Positions 24,811 through 33,776 are shown, counted from the stretch's first letter. The stretch is DNA of 64,000 nt from Natronosalvus hydrolyticus (GCA_025517525.1 JAOPJZ010000001.1:372001-436000), one strand, 5' to 3'. Notes: generated by a model from the letters alone, not told the origin. A program made the numbers and translations.

Positions 24811-25953
24811 ATGGATTTCGATCTGCCCGACGAACACCGGATGACCCGGGACTCCGTCAGGGCGTTCTGTGACGAGGAAATCGAGCCGATAGCACAGGAA
24901 ATCGAAGAAGAACACCGGTTTCCCGAAGACGTCTTCGACCAGTTAGCCGACTTGGACATGATGGGCGTTCCCATCGACGAGGAGTATGGCGGACTCGGCG
25001 GTGACACCCTACTGTACGCCGTCGTCGCCGAAGAACTCGGTCGAGTGTCGGGATCGGTGGCACTATCGTACGTCGCTCACACCTCACTCGCCTCCAAACC
25101 GCTCGAGTTGTTCGGAACCCACGAGCAGAAAGAGCGCTGGCTTCGTCCGCTGGCCGAAGGCGAGTCTCTCGGTGGCTGGGCGCTCACCGAACCTGGCAGT
25201 GGCTCGGATGCCTCCGATATGGACACCACGGCGGTCAAAGACGGCGACGAGTGGATACTCAACGGCACGAAGCAGTTCATCACGAACGCGAACGTTGCGG
25301 GCTCGGTCCTGGTTAAGGCCGTTACCGAACCCGACGCGGGCTACGGCGGAATTTCGACGTTCATCGTCGATCCGAACGAGGACGACGGATTCGAAGTGAC
25401 GAACGTCTGGGACAAAATGGGGCTCAACGCCTCGCCGACGTGTGAGCTGTCGCTCACCGACGTCAGACTGCCCGAAGACCGACTCCTCGGCGAGGAAGGT
25501 GAGGGCTGGGAGCAGACAAAAAAGACCCTCGACGGCGGTCGGATTTCCATCGCCGCTATCTCGACCGGACTTGCCCAGGGCGCGTACGAACACGCCCACC
25601 GCTACAGCAAAGACCGCGAGCAGTTCGGGAAACCGATCTGTAAGTTCGACGCCATCCGGGACAAACTCGTCGACATGCACCGAAAAACCGAGCGTGCCCG
25701 ATTGCTCACCCACAAAGCCGCCCGGCGCTACGACAACGGCCAGTCGGTCACCAAGGAGTCGGCGCTGGCTAAACTCGACGCCAGCGAGGCCGCCCGAAAA
25801 GTCGCCGAAGACGCCGTCCAGGTGCTCGGCGGCTACGGCTACACGACGGACTTCGCTCCACAGCGGTTCTACCGTGACGCCAAACTCATGGAAATCGGTG
25901 AAGGGACGAGCGAAATCCAGCACCTCGTCATCGGTCGCGAACTCGGTCTGTAA
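24811..25953 (+). CDS. Acyl-CoA dehydrogenase
   Basis: A 380-residue FAD enzyme that introduces the first double bond in fatty-acid or branched-chain acyl-CoA breakdown. The signature WALTEPGSGSDASDM, the FAD/substrate region VLGGYGYTTDFAPQRFYRDAK and the catalytic glutamate Glu364 in EIGEGTSEIQ are intact. Start at ATG 24811; an in-frame TTG two codons earlier is rejected. Transfer of electrons to ETF is the family norm. No other beta-oxidation gene is in the immediate neighbourhood, so the exact chain specificity is open. Confidence 0.94.
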   Translation: MDFDLPDEHRMTRDSVRAFCDEEIEPIAQEIEEEHRFPEDVFDQLADLDMMGVPIDEEYGGLGGDTLLYAVVAEELGRVSGSVALSYVAHTSLASKPLELFGTHEQKERWLRPLAEGESLGGWALTEPGSGSDASDMDTTAVKDGDEWILNGTKQFITNANVAGSVLVKAVTEPDAGYGGISTFIVDPNEDDGFEVTNVWDKMGLNASPTCELSLTDVRLPEDRLLGEEGEGWEQTKKTLDGGRISIAAISTGLAQGAYEHAHRYSKDREQFGKPICKFDAIRDKLVDMHRKTERARLLTHKAARRYDNGQSVTKESALAKLDASEAARKVAEDAVQVLGGYGYTTDFAPQRFYRDAKLMEIGEGTSEIQHLVIGRELGL

Positions 25954-26066
25954 AGCGGACACTCGAGTCACGGTATTACTTGCCAGTCATCGGCTTTTTT
26001 CGGCACCGTTCCGTCGGACACGACGCGAACGAAGCGCTTACGCCCGGTCGGCCGATAGCCGGCCAT

Positions 26067-27125
26067 ATGAATGCTGGCGAGTACGCTGATGGTGGGCCAC
26101 TCGAGCCCGTCGTCGACGCCGAGGGACTCGAGAAGACGTACGGCGAAACTGTTGCGCTCTCGAGTGTCTCGCTGTCGGTCGACCAGGGGACCGTGTTCGG
26201 GTTGCTGGGTCCGAACGGGGCTGGGAAGACCACGCTCGTCCGTGCGCTGACGGGGACGACTGACCTCGATAGCGGGTCGGTCCGCATTCTCGGCAACGAG
26301 CCACGCGCTGTCGACCGGAATCGGATCAGCGTCCTCCCACAGGCGTTTTCCCCGCCCGACAGGCTCACCGCACGCGAGTTACTGGCCTACTATGCGAGCC
26401 TGTACGACGAGGCCCGCGACCCGGAACGCGTCCTGGCCGACGTCGGCCTTGCCGAGGATGGCGACACCTGGTACGAAAACCTCTCGGGTGGTCAACAGCG
26501 CCGCGTCTGTGTCGGTGCCGCAATCAGCAACGATCCAGACTTGCTCTTTCTGGACGAACCGACGACCGGTATCGACCCCGCGGGTCGTCGTACCGTCTGG
26601 GGCCTGCTCGAGGCGCTCGCTGAGCGCGGGACGACGATCATCCTGACGACCCACGATATGGCCGAAGCCGAACATCTCGCGGACCGCGTTGGACTGCTTG
26701 CCGACGGTCGACTCGTTGCCACCGGTACCCCCTCGACACTCATCGCTGAACACGGTGGGTCGAGCCGGCTGACGGTCGACCTCGAGACCGATACCGAAAG
26801 TGGACCATCGGCGACTGCGAGTACTACGGACGACTCGAACTTGGAGCCACCTTCCCTCGAGCGAGCCCGAGATGCGGTTGCCCACTTCGAGTATGCCACA
26901 ACTCGTGAGAAGGAGGCACTCGTAATCCACGATGTCCCGCCTGCACGCATCGGTGCTGTGGTCGACGCGCTCGAGGACGGCGATGTCGCGTATAATGGCC
27001 TCTCATGGGCGGAACCAAACCTCGAGGACGTCTATCTCGCGGTGGCCGGAGACAGCGAGCGACGCGGAACGATGCAACCGACGACCCTCGAAGGACGGGC
27101 GTCGACAGCGGGTGATGCCCGATGA
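26067..27125 (+). CDS. ABC transporter ATP-binding protein
   Basis: A 352-residue ATPase of the DrrA/NatA (ABC-2 exporter) type. Walker A is GLLGPNGAGKTT, the signature is LSGGQQRRVCV, Walker B is LLFLDEPTTGIDPAG, and the H-loop is TTHDMAEAEHL. A C-terminal extension of about 120 residues, acidic and partly disordered, is common in this subgroup. It overlaps the permease gene by 4 bp, so the two form one exporter: the nucleotide-binding dimer drives the membrane dimer. The cargo is not evident; multidrug, lipid or polysaccharide export are typical family roles. Confidence 0.95.
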   Translation: MNAGEYADGGPLEPVVDAEGLEKTYGETVALSSVSLSVDQGTVFGLLGPNGAGKTTLVRALTGTTDLDSGSVRILGNEPRAVDRNRISVLPQAFSPPDRLTARELLAYYASLYDEARDPERVLADVGLAEDGDTWYENLSGGQQRRVCVGAAISNDPDLLFLDEPTTGIDPAGRRTVWGLLEALAERGTTIILTTHDMAEAEHLADRVGLLADGRLVATGTPSTLIAEHGGSSRLTVDLETDTESGPSATASTTDDSNLEPPSLERARDAVAHFEYATTREKEALVIHDVPPARIGAVVDALEDGDVAYNGLSWAEPNLEDVYLAVAGDSERRGTMQPTTLEGRASTAGDAR

Positions 27126-27901
27126 GTCGACTTGGGCGCATTCGGGGGCAGGTGAACGCGGATTGGCGGTCGTTCGTCCGACGACGAACGGCCGTGTTCT
27201 TCACGTTCTTTTTCCCCGTCATCCTGATCGTCATCTTTGGGGCGCTGGTTCGGACGGACCCCACCGGCGGCGGGCTGTTCGCCGAGCAACCGGCGTTTTA
27301 CGTGCCGGCGTATCTCGCCGTCGTCGTCCTTTTCACCCCCTTCTCACGCCTGGGAAGCGAAGTTGCGCGCCACCGTGAAGGCAACCGGTTCGAAAAGCTG
27401 GCAACGACGCCGCTCTCCCGTCGGGAGTGGCTGCTCGCCCAGACGCTGGTCAACGCACTCATCATCTGCCTTGCGAGCGTGTTGATTCTCGCGCTGGTCG
27501 TGGCACTGACCGGTGCGAGCATCGTGTATCATCCAATCCTCGTCGCGTACATCTTTGCCGGCGTGGTCTGTTTCTGTGGTATCGGCGCGATGCTCGGGAG
27601 CTACGCGGATTCACAGGACGGGGCAATCGCTGCGAGTAACGCACTCGGGTTTCCGCTGCTCTTTCTGTCGGAAACGTTCGTCTCGCTCGAGCAACTTCCC
27701 GGCTGGTTCGAACCCCTGGTGAACTTCTCGCCGCTGACATACTTCGCTCGAGGCGTCCGTGCAGCGACGTATCCGGAGGCGACGACCGGCACTGCGGGCG
27801 TCGCTGGACTCGACCCCGTCGTGGCGAATATCGTCGTCCTCGCGGTACTCGGAGTCGTAACGTTTCTGCTCGGCGCGCGGTCGATACCGCGGACGGATTA
27901 G
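27122..27901 (+). CDS. ABC-2 type transporter permease
   Basis: A 259-residue membrane protein with six hydrophobic segments and the ABC-2 (NodJ/DrrB) pattern, including the elbow helix QVNADWRSFVRRRTAVFFTFFFPVILIV and the FLSETFVSLEQLPGWFEPLVNFSPLTYFARGVRA segment near the end. It is the membrane partner of the ATPase encoded just upstream, whose stop overlaps its start (ATGA). The complex would export an unknown substrate across the cytoplasmic membrane. Confidence 0.93.
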   Translation: MSRLGRIRGQVNADWRSFVRRRTAVFFTFFFPVILIVIFGALVRTDPTGGGLFAEQPAFYVPAYLAVVVLFTPFSRLGSEVARHREGNRFEKLATTPLSRREWLLAQTLVNALIICLASVLILALVVALTGASIVYHPILVAYIFAGVVCFCGIGAMLGSYADSQDGAIAASNALGFPLLFLSETFVSLEQLPGWFEPLVNFSPLTYFARGVRAATYPEATTGTAGVAGLDPVVANIVVLAVLGVVTFLLGARSIPRTD

Positions 27902-28004
27902 GAACTCGGGATTGCCTGATCCGACCGGTATCGCGTCTTCCCCGTCCGGAAGGGAGTCAGCTTTGTAATTGAACGAGTAGCCTGTCTCGAGAGAGCCATA
28001 TAGG

Positions 28005-28036
28005 TTACTCCCGAGTAAGTTTCAACTTACTTCGGG
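28005..28036. promoter_or_regulatory. Overlapping palindromes before the 28081 gene
   Basis: TTACTC-CC-GAGTAA (28005-28018) is a perfect palindrome. It overlaps a longer near-perfect dyad, CCCGAGTAAGT (28010-28020) against ACTTACTTCGGG (28025-28036). They lie just upstream of a TATA-like CTTTTTAC (about 28049-28056). This is an operator-like arrangement; the regulator is unknown. Confidence 0.45.
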
Positions 28037-28080
28037 GAAAGTATCAAAGCTTTTTACCCACAAATTAATTGTATATCGAT

Positions 28081-29061
28081 ATGGTATTACACTTCGGTAA
28101 AGCAACTGGCATCTATTTCAAAACGATGCCGTTCGTGTTACTGCGAATGGGGATTGGCGTCCTACTTGGCCTCGCTACAGTCCTGTATTTCGGGATTCTG
28201 GGGTTTCTGGCATACACATTCTTTAGCGAGAGTATCTCGGGGATCATCGCCATTATCGGCCTGCTGATCGCCCTGTTCATCTTTATCAAAGCCTGGAATC
28301 TGTTCGCCAGATACGTCCTCTATCTCGTGAAAGCGGGACACATCGCTGTGATCGCACACATCATCGATACCGGAGAGGTGCCGTCGAATCAGATTTCCTA
28401 CGGCACCGGTCAGGTCAAAGAACACTTCAAAGAGGCGAGCGCGCTCTTTGCCGTCGATATGGTCGTCAAAGCGGTCATCAAGCAGTTCAACAAGCGCGTG
28501 GTCTCTTTTGCCGATCTGGTCTCATTCGTCCCGAACCTGAAACAGATCATCCAGATCATCGCCAAAGCGATCACGATCGCAGCCTCCTACATCGACGAAG
28601 CGATTATCGCCTACATGTTCATTAGCGAGGAAGAAAATCGCTGGAAATCGGCCGGTGACGGCCTGGTGTTGTACGCCAAAACCTGGAAATCCGTTCTCGG
28701 ATCGACACTCCTGATGGTGCTCGGGATGTACGCGGTCGCGCTGGTCCTGTTCCTGGCACTGAGTCCCGTTGCTGGGCTGCTTGGCGGCCTGTCGACGACG
28801 TTCGAACTCATTGGTTGGGTCGTCATCGCCGGCGTGTTGTTGACCATTTACTCCGGCTTCCTCAAACCGTGGGTCAAAACCGTCGTCATCACTACCTTCC
28901 TCATCGAGGCACAGGACGAAACGCCGGATTCTCAGACCCGGCAGTACATCGAAGAGCGTTCGGACAAGTTCAAAGAACTCCTCGAGCGCGGAGAACAGGA
29001 AGAGACCGAAGGGACCACGGAAAAACAGCCCAACGAGGGCGGCCCGGCAACCCCGGCATAA
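28081..29061 (+). CDS. Polytopic membrane protein of unknown function
   Basis: A 326-residue protein with about six transmembrane helices grouped in two bundles (about 15-80 and 205-270), a central amphipathic region (residues 115-190) rich in Lys and Ile, and a charged C-terminal tail (ERSDKFKELLERGEQEE...). I do not recognise the family; the layout recalls eukaryotic choline-transporter-like (CTL/Slc44) membrane cores, but that is weak. ATG 28081 is chosen over an in-frame TTG at 28069 because a TATA-like element lies about 27 nt before it. Two palindromes sit in front of the promoter. Confidence 0.7.
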   Translation: MVLHFGKATGIYFKTMPFVLLRMGIGVLLGLATVLYFGILGFLAYTFFSESISGIIAIIGLLIALFIFIKAWNLFARYVLYLVKAGHIAVIAHIIDTGEVPSNQISYGTGQVKEHFKEASALFAVDMVVKAVIKQFNKRVVSFADLVSFVPNLKQIIQIIAKAITIAASYIDEAIIAYMFISEEENRWKSAGDGLVLYAKTWKSVLGSTLLMVLGMYAVALVLFLALSPVAGLLGGLSTTFELIGWVVIAGVLLTIYSGFLKPWVKTVVITTFLIEAQDETPDSQTRQYIEERSDKFKELLERGEQEETEGTTEKQPNEGGPATPA

Positions 29062-29292
29062 CGCCTCGACTCGACTACCCGTTTTCACTGGCAACCCGAC
29101 TGGGCTGAGCACACCTGACGTGCTCGCTCGAGGTCGGAACGCTTTTAGCGCTCACGAGGAAGTGATAAGTGGGAAGCGCACGGCCGCAAATCTGACTGTG
29201 CCATCGTTCGATGGCTTGGGATTGCGGAAGTGCAACCCGGTATAGCCGGGTATGTGATTGTCCGCGGTCAGTGCGATTCCTATCCTCAATAC

Positions 29293-29760
29293 ATGGCACG
29301 AATGCACACCCGCCGCCGCGGATCGTCCGGTTCGGACAAACCGGCGGCAGACGAACCCCCGGAGTGGAGCGACGTCGACGCAGACAAAATCGAGTCACGA
29401 GTCGTCGAACTGGCTGAACAGGGCTACGACCCCAGCCAGATCGGCCTCAAACTTCGTGACGAAGGCGTCACCGGGACGCCAGTCCCTGACATCAAACTGG
29501 CTACCGGCAAGAAAGTAACTGAGATTCTCGAGGAACACGACGCAACAGCCGACGTTCCCGAGGACCTCCGCAACCTGATGGAGCGAGCGATTCGACTCCG
29601 ACGACACGCCGAGCGCCACCCACAGGACTACCAGAACAAACGGTCGCTACAGAACACGGAGTCGAAAGTCCGTCGCCTCGTCACTTACTATCGCGGTGAC
29701 GAGATCGACGCCGACTTCACCTACTCGTACGACGCCGCCGTTTCCCTTCTGGAGGAATAG
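29293..29760 (+). CDS. rps15: Small-subunit ribosomal protein uS15
   Basis: A 155-residue ribosomal protein that binds the central domain of 16S rRNA early in 30S assembly. The archaeal/eukaryotic N-terminal extension (MARMHTRRRGSSGSDKP) precedes the four-helix core (PSQIGLKLRDEGVTGTPVPDIKLATGKKV then LMERAIRLRRHAERHPQDYQNKRSLQNTESKVRRLVTYYR). It starts a four-gene operon with a RecJ-like gene, pcc1 and rps3ae. The RecJ-like gene begins directly after its stop codon. Confidence 0.97.
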   Translation: MARMHTRRRGSSGSDKPAADEPPEWSDVDADKIESRVVELAEQGYDPSQIGLKLRDEGVTGTPVPDIKLATGKKVTEILEEHDATADVPEDLRNLMERAIRLRRHAERHPQDYQNKRSLQNTESKVRRLVTYYRGDEIDADFTYSYDAAVSLLEE

Positions 29761-31002
29761 ATGGCAACGGAGCGTCGCGCTACGGACAGTCACGCCGCCG
29801 TCTCGGTACTCGAGAGTGCCGACTTCGTCCGCATCGTTACGCGGGCGGACGGCGACGGACTGGCCGCGGCCGGCCTCCTAGCACGCGAACTCTCACGTCG
29901 AGAGATGCCGTTTCAGGTCAGCGTTGGAACCACGATTGCCGACCGAACGGAACGCGTTCAGGCTGGTAAGGCTGGGGACGACGGATCGGTCACGATTGCA
30001 ATCGGTGCGCTCGAGTCGATTGGGGACGGAGCGTCAGCTTCGGACGCTCGCACGGATACCCGCACGATCTCGCTCGAGCGAACGGATCGCCCGGCAACCC
30101 TCGAGAGCGCCGACTTGCTCGGTGACCTCGGCAGCGAACCGGACCTGAAACTCACCCTTGCAGGAACCCTCGCTGCCGGCATCGAACCAGGTGCCGGTGA
30201 AACCGAGTGGCTGCTCGAGCGCGCGCTCGACGGAACGGTCCTCGAACGCCGACCCGGCGTTTCGGTGCCGACGACCGACCCGGTTGACGGCCTCGCCCAT
30301 TCGATGGCGTGCCTGGCACCGTGGTCCGGCGACACCGACGCGACTGAAGCGGCACTCGAGAGCGTTCCGACAGCGCTCGAGCACCCGGCCGACCTCTCGG
30401 TCGACGACCACCGGGCGATTGGCTCGCTGGTCGCGCTGGATGCCGTCGGTCACGACGAGGCCGTCGACGCCGCTGGGACTGCCATCGGCCGATTCCTTCG
30501 GCCATACGAACTGCCCGATGGACCGTTTACCACCCTCGGTGGCTTTGCGGAGGTCCTCGAGGCAACTGCGCAGGTCGAACCGGGAACGGGCGTTGCCCTC
30601 GCGATGGGACACAGCGCTCGAGAACCAGCCCTGGAAACGTGGCGCACCTGTGGACGGCAGGTCCACACCGCCATCGATTCGGCGACGACAAGCCGCTATG
30701 GCGGCCTGTTCGCCCTCGATTGTGCGGATCACGCCAGCACCGAGCGACCGTTGCCGGTTCGCTCGATTGCACGACTCGTCGCCGCCTACCGATCACCCGA
30801 ACCGGCGGTTCTCGCCGTCGGTCCCCAGAGTGCAGCGCTCGCCGTTCGCGAATCGCGACCGCTCGAGGAAACGATTGATGCAGTTGCGACTCACCTCGGC
30901 ACTGGAACGCAGTACGACCTCGGTCAACAGTGGTGTTCGCTCCGATTCGACGAGCAGACAGACACCGGACGTGTTATCGACACCGTGAGGGATCACCTAT
31001 GA
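29761..31002 (+). CDS. RecJ-like DHH-superfamily protein, probably degenerate
   Basis: A 413-residue protein annotated in related archaea as RecJ-like exonuclease. The first metal motif survives as RADGDGLAAAGLLAREL (about residues 28-44), but the expected second aspartate lies in VTIAIGALES (Ala) and no DHH triad is visible; the corresponding place reads ISLERTDRPA. Catalysis is therefore doubtful. A structural or ssDNA/RNA-binding role is possible. The gene directly follows rps15 and overlaps pcc1 by 4 bp, a conserved archaeal arrangement tying it to translation or tRNA modification. Confidence 0.75.
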   Translation: MATERRATDSHAAVSVLESADFVRIVTRADGDGLAAAGLLARELSRREMPFQVSVGTTIADRTERVQAGKAGDDGSVTIAIGALESIGDGASASDARTDTRTISLERTDRPATLESADLLGDLGSEPDLKLTLAGTLAAGIEPGAGETEWLLERALDGTVLERRPGVSVPTTDPVDGLAHSMACLAPWSGDTDATEAALESVPTALEHPADLSVDDHRAIGSLVALDAVGHDEAVDAAGTAIGRFLRPYELPDGPFTTLGGFAEVLEATAQVEPGTGVALAMGHSAREPALETWRTCGRQVHTAIDSATTSRYGGLFALDCADHASTERPLPVRSIARLVAAYRSPEPAVLAVGPQSAALAVRESRPLEETIDAVATHLGTGTQYDLGQQWCSLRFDEQTDTGRVIDTVRDHL

Positions 31003-31403
31003 CACCGCCACTTCGCCGTGCGACGATTCGGACTGCGTTCCCCGACGAGGAGTCCGCATCAGTCGTCGCCTCGGCACTGCTCCCTGACAACACCGAGGAG
31101 ATGTCAACGCGAGTCGAATCCTCGAGTAGGGGTGCCGATGGCACCCATCGGGCGGCGGTCGTCACCACCATCGAACGCGAAACCACCGGTGGCCTGCAGG
31201 CTACCGTCGACGATTACGTCGTCAACCTCGACGTGGCACACACCGTTGCACAGCACGGACGAACGACAGCCAGACCGGGCGTTTCAAACTCGGCAGCGGC
31301 CGAAAACGATACGCTCGAGTCATCTTCGGATTCGGCGTCGAACGAGATGTCTCGTTCGACCTCGACATCCGACAGCAGATCAGATACACAACACTATGAG
31401 TGA
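30999..31403 (+). CDS. pcc1: KEOPS complex subunit Pcc1
   Basis: A 134-residue protein whose first ~90 residues match the dimerising Pcc1 subunit of KEOPS, which makes N6-threonylcarbamoyladenosine (t6A37) in ANN-decoding tRNAs. The family pattern is RRATIRTAFPDEESASVVASALLPDN and a later VDDYVVNLDVAHTV segment. The last 40 residues form a Ser/Thr/Asp-rich tail that is not part of the fold. It overlaps both neighbours by a few bases, so it is translated within the rps15-rps3ae operon. Confidence 0.88.
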   Translation: MTPPLRRATIRTAFPDEESASVVASALLPDNTEEMSTRVESSSRGADGTHRAAVVTTIERETTGGLQATVDDYVVNLDVAHTVAQHGRTTARPGVSNSAAAENDTLESSSDSASNEMSRSTSTSDSRSDTQHYE

Positions 31404-32037
31404 ACGATCAGTTTCACGCGCGAAACAAGAAAAGCGGTGGTACACCGTCTTCGCCCCGGAGCAGTTCGACCGGGAAGAACTCGGCGAAACCCCCGCTGAC
31501 GAACCGGAACAGGTCTACAACCGAACCATCGAAACGACGCTTGGCGAACTCACGAACAACGCCAGCGAGAACAACACGAAACTCACCTTCCAGGTGAGCG
31601 ACGTCGGCAGCGACGCCGCCTACACGGAGTTCAAATCGCACTCGCTCTCGCGAGATTACCTCCGATCCCTGGTGCGGCGCGGTGCCTCGAAGATCGAGGC
31701 CTACGTCACCGTCCTGACGACGGACGACTACCGCCTCCAGATCCAGCCAGTTGCCTTCACGACCAAAAAGGCAGATGCCAGTCAAGAAAAGGCCATCCGC
31801 AAGCAGATGGTCCAGATGGTCGAAGACGCAGCCGCCGAGCGAACCTTCGAAGAAGTGATCGACAGCATCGTCGAAGGCCGACTCTCCTCGGCAATCTACG
31901 GCGAGTGCAAGACGATTTACCCACTCCGCCGCGTCGAGATCCAGAAGACAACCCTCGAGGCCCACCCCGAGGAAATCGCCGAAGAAGAAGCGACGTCCGT
32001 CAGCGTCGACGAAGACGACGTCGCCGTCGACAGCTAG
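31396..32037 (+). CDS. rps3ae: Small-subunit ribosomal protein eS1 (S3Ae)
   Basis: A 213-residue archaeal/eukaryotic ribosomal protein on the 30S platform near the mRNA exit. The core KRWYTVFAPEQFDREELGETPADEPEQVYNR opening and the TTLGELTNNASENNTKLTFQVSDV segment are characteristic, as is the IYGECKTIYPLRRVEIQKTTLEAHP end. A short acidic tail follows. It overlaps pcc1 by 8 bp. It is the last gene before the tRNA-Ala gene and the island. Confidence 0.97.
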   Translation: MSERSVSRAKQEKRWYTVFAPEQFDREELGETPADEPEQVYNRTIETTLGELTNNASENNTKLTFQVSDVGSDAAYTEFKSHSLSRDYLRSLVRRGASKIEAYVTVLTTDDYRLQIQPVAFTTKKADASQEKAIRKQMVQMVEDAAAERTFEEVIDSIVEGRLSSAIYGECKTIYPLRRVEIQKTTLEAHPEEIAEEEATSVSVDEDDVAVDS

Positions 32038-32196
32038 ACCAACTCGTATTTTCGAACCGATTAGGCGGTTTTTTGCTCGCGTAACTTAAGCGAGGCGTCC
32101 CGATTGAGCTCGAGGCTCGAGTAACAGCGAGTGTTAGGGTCCTCGAGGCGACACAGTCATGCGATGTCCTAGCGCTCGGGCGTCGAATTCGAGGGG

Positions 32197-32204
32197 TTTA
32201 TCTA
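32197..32204 (+). promoter_or_regulatory. TATA box of the tRNA-Ala gene
   Basis: TTTATCTA centred about 34 nt before the tRNA 5' end is the expected distance for a tRNA transcript with a short leader. Confidence 0.5.
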
Positions 32205-32234
32205 TGCCCACCGGAAAGCAATGGATGCGTAAGC

Positions 32235-32306
32235 GGGCTCGTAGATCAGTGGTAGATCACTCCCTTGGCATGGGAGAGGCCCCGGGTTCAAATCCCGGCG
32301 AGTCCA
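32235..32306 (+). tRNA. tRNA-Ala (anticodon GGC)
   Basis: A 72-nt cloverleaf without encoded CCA. The acceptor stem GGGCTCG pairs with CGAGTCC including one G-T pair. The anticodon stem CTCCC/GGGAG surrounds the loop TTGGCAT with anticodon GGC at 32267-32269. The T arm is CGGGTTCAAATCCCG with the conserved TTCAAAT loop. The discriminator base is A. It reads alanine GCC/GCU codons. The last 12 nt are part of a 14-bp direct repeat found again at 35208, so the gene serves as an integration site. Confidence 0.95.
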
Positions 32307-32308
32307 CT
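32295..32308 (+). repeat. attL-type direct repeat (in tRNA 3' end)
   Basis: CCGGCGAGTCCACT, the end of the T arm, acceptor strand and following two bases of the tRNA gene. The same 14 bp recur at 35208-35221 in the same orientation. The base before each copy differs (C here, T there), so the repeat is exactly bounded on the left. Confidence 0.75.
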
Positions 32309-32896
32309 TGTAATTAAAAGCCATGGAGAGGGTTCTCTACCGCAAGGTAGGACCTTCGAAACGGCTGGATTCACCACTTTTGGGCTGACGAATACTCCCT
32401 CACAGAATAGAGTACACCAGAAATTCAGACGCAGGTTAGCGCCTGCAGACGATTTTTTGAGGGAACTGAGGTGGTTTGCGTGATTCGTCGCCTGAACGGC
32501 GTCGACCGCGCGCCACTGATCTGTGAGTTTTGCGGCTGCGAGATCGACTATCCAGCAATTTAATACCTCAGTACTGGGCCTCCGCTACCGAACCTCGATC
32601 GAGACTCGATGGTGGTAACTGGCTGAAAACGGTGCTACGAACAAAGGATTCTATCCACCAGTGTTGTGACCAATTCGCGACAGCAACCAGCGTCATTGTA
32701 CATGCCAGAAGGCAGGGGCATTCAATAGGTACTGGTGCTACTACAACCTTGTATGGACCGAGGCCCGACCCCTATGGGGATTTCATTTCTACACCGAGGG
32801 TCTTATAGACCAGTTCTCACACCTGTTATCTGGGTCCCTGATTTGGTCAGTACAGAGCACACAAAATTATCTACCTGAGAAATCCTGTTTACAATC
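32309..32896. other. Left part of the island without a clear gene
   Basis: Nothing convincing is encoded. A short open stretch (GTG 32480 to stop 32563) reads VIRRLNGVDRAPLICEFCGCEIDY and resembles a fragment of a small Cys-rich (CxxCxC) protein, but it has no good start. A small GCAGG/CCTGC hairpin lies at about 32431-32446. The TATA element for the Fic gene is at the right end (about 32866-32874). Confidence 0.4.
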
Positions 32897-33772
32897 ATGG
32901 CTGATACAATCGAACTCCCATGGCGTGAGTCTCCAGGGCCATCTGCCCTCTCTGATGTTAAGGTCTTGCGAAAGATTTATGAAAATACCATAATATCAAT
33001 CAATGGTCTTTCTGAAAATAGAATACCAAAAAGCCAGCTCCGACTCCAGTGCAGGTATCTACAAAAGCTGGATTTATTAGAGAGAAGAGGAAGCGAACTA
33101 TACAGTCTAACAACTAAGGGAGAAGAATTTATTGAAGGAAAGAGAAAAATACCACGATCAGGTGGATACCTTGATCTGCAGAAATTACTGAATCTATCTG
33201 ACCACAGGATAGCTGATCTATCTCTACTGAATCAAGAAGATATAAAGCAAAAAAACTACGATATTTTCAGAGAGGTAGAAAGTCCACAGATAGAGACAGA
33301 TCATGAATATTCGGTAGATGTGCGTGACCCTCGTAGAAAATCACGAAAAGTTCTATCAGCGAAAAAATGGAAATTAGATCGAATACTTCGTGAATTTCCT
33401 CGCACAGAACCAATCACATCCCAATGTGCTCACTGGGTCACATCTCTTGTATCACTTCATCTATTCCCAGATGCTAACCATCGAACGGCGATGATCACTC
33501 TTTATCAGCTGGCTCTAGCTAATGGAGTAGTTGGTGAGGATCATAGGTGGCCTGGCAATGAGACCGAAATAGGAAAAGCAGTACTGCTCTCTAAATTCCA
33601 CCGCCACTTGTCACCAGAACGCAACTTTGGGCGACTTTGGAGACGAGATACGTTGTACTGGCACTGGTACCAATATTTTGAGTATCTATTATTTAATGTC
33701 GAATACCCTGCGATAAACCACCACTCTGAGAAGGTTCTACGCGAAAAGCTGAAGCGGGTGAGAAATAATTAG
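32897..33772 (+). CDS. Winged-helix Fic/Doc-family protein
   Basis: A 291-residue protein. Residues about 37-82 form a winged helix (LSENRIPKSQLRLQCRYL ... SLTTKGEEFIEG). The C-terminal half contains the Fic/Doc core HLFPDANHRT (His188 to Arg196), closer to Doc HxFxDANKR than to AMPylator HPFxxGNGR. Fic proteins transfer AMP, UMP or phosphate to hydroxyl side chains of targets; Doc phosphorylates EF-Tu. A DNA-binding head could make it autoregulatory. The gene is AT-rich and has a TATA element about 27 nt before ATG 32897. It lacks a typical upstream antitoxin. Whether it is a toxin is inference. Confidence 0.82.
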   Translation: MADTIELPWRESPGPSALSDVKVLRKIYENTIISINGLSENRIPKSQLRLQCRYLQKLDLLERRGSELYSLTTKGEEFIEGKRKIPRSGGYLDLQKLLNLSDHRIADLSLLNQEDIKQKNYDIFREVESPQIETDHEYSVDVRDPRRKSRKVLSAKKWKLDRILREFPRTEPITSQCAHWVTSLVSLHLFPDANHRTAMITLYQLALANGVVGEDHRWPGNETEIGKAVLLSKFHRHLSPERNFGRLWRRDTLYWHWYQYFEYLLFNVEYPAINHHSEKVLREKLKRVRNN

Positions 33773-33776
33773 AAGT

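Noticed and set aside
32530..32808. 92-codon plus-strand frame in the left island part
   Set aside because: No promoter, no family and composition like non-coding AT-rich DNA.
32897..33772. Fic gene as an integrase or recombinase
   Set aside because: There is no R..HxxR..Y pattern; the HLFPDANHRT motif and fold pattern are those of Fic/Doc.
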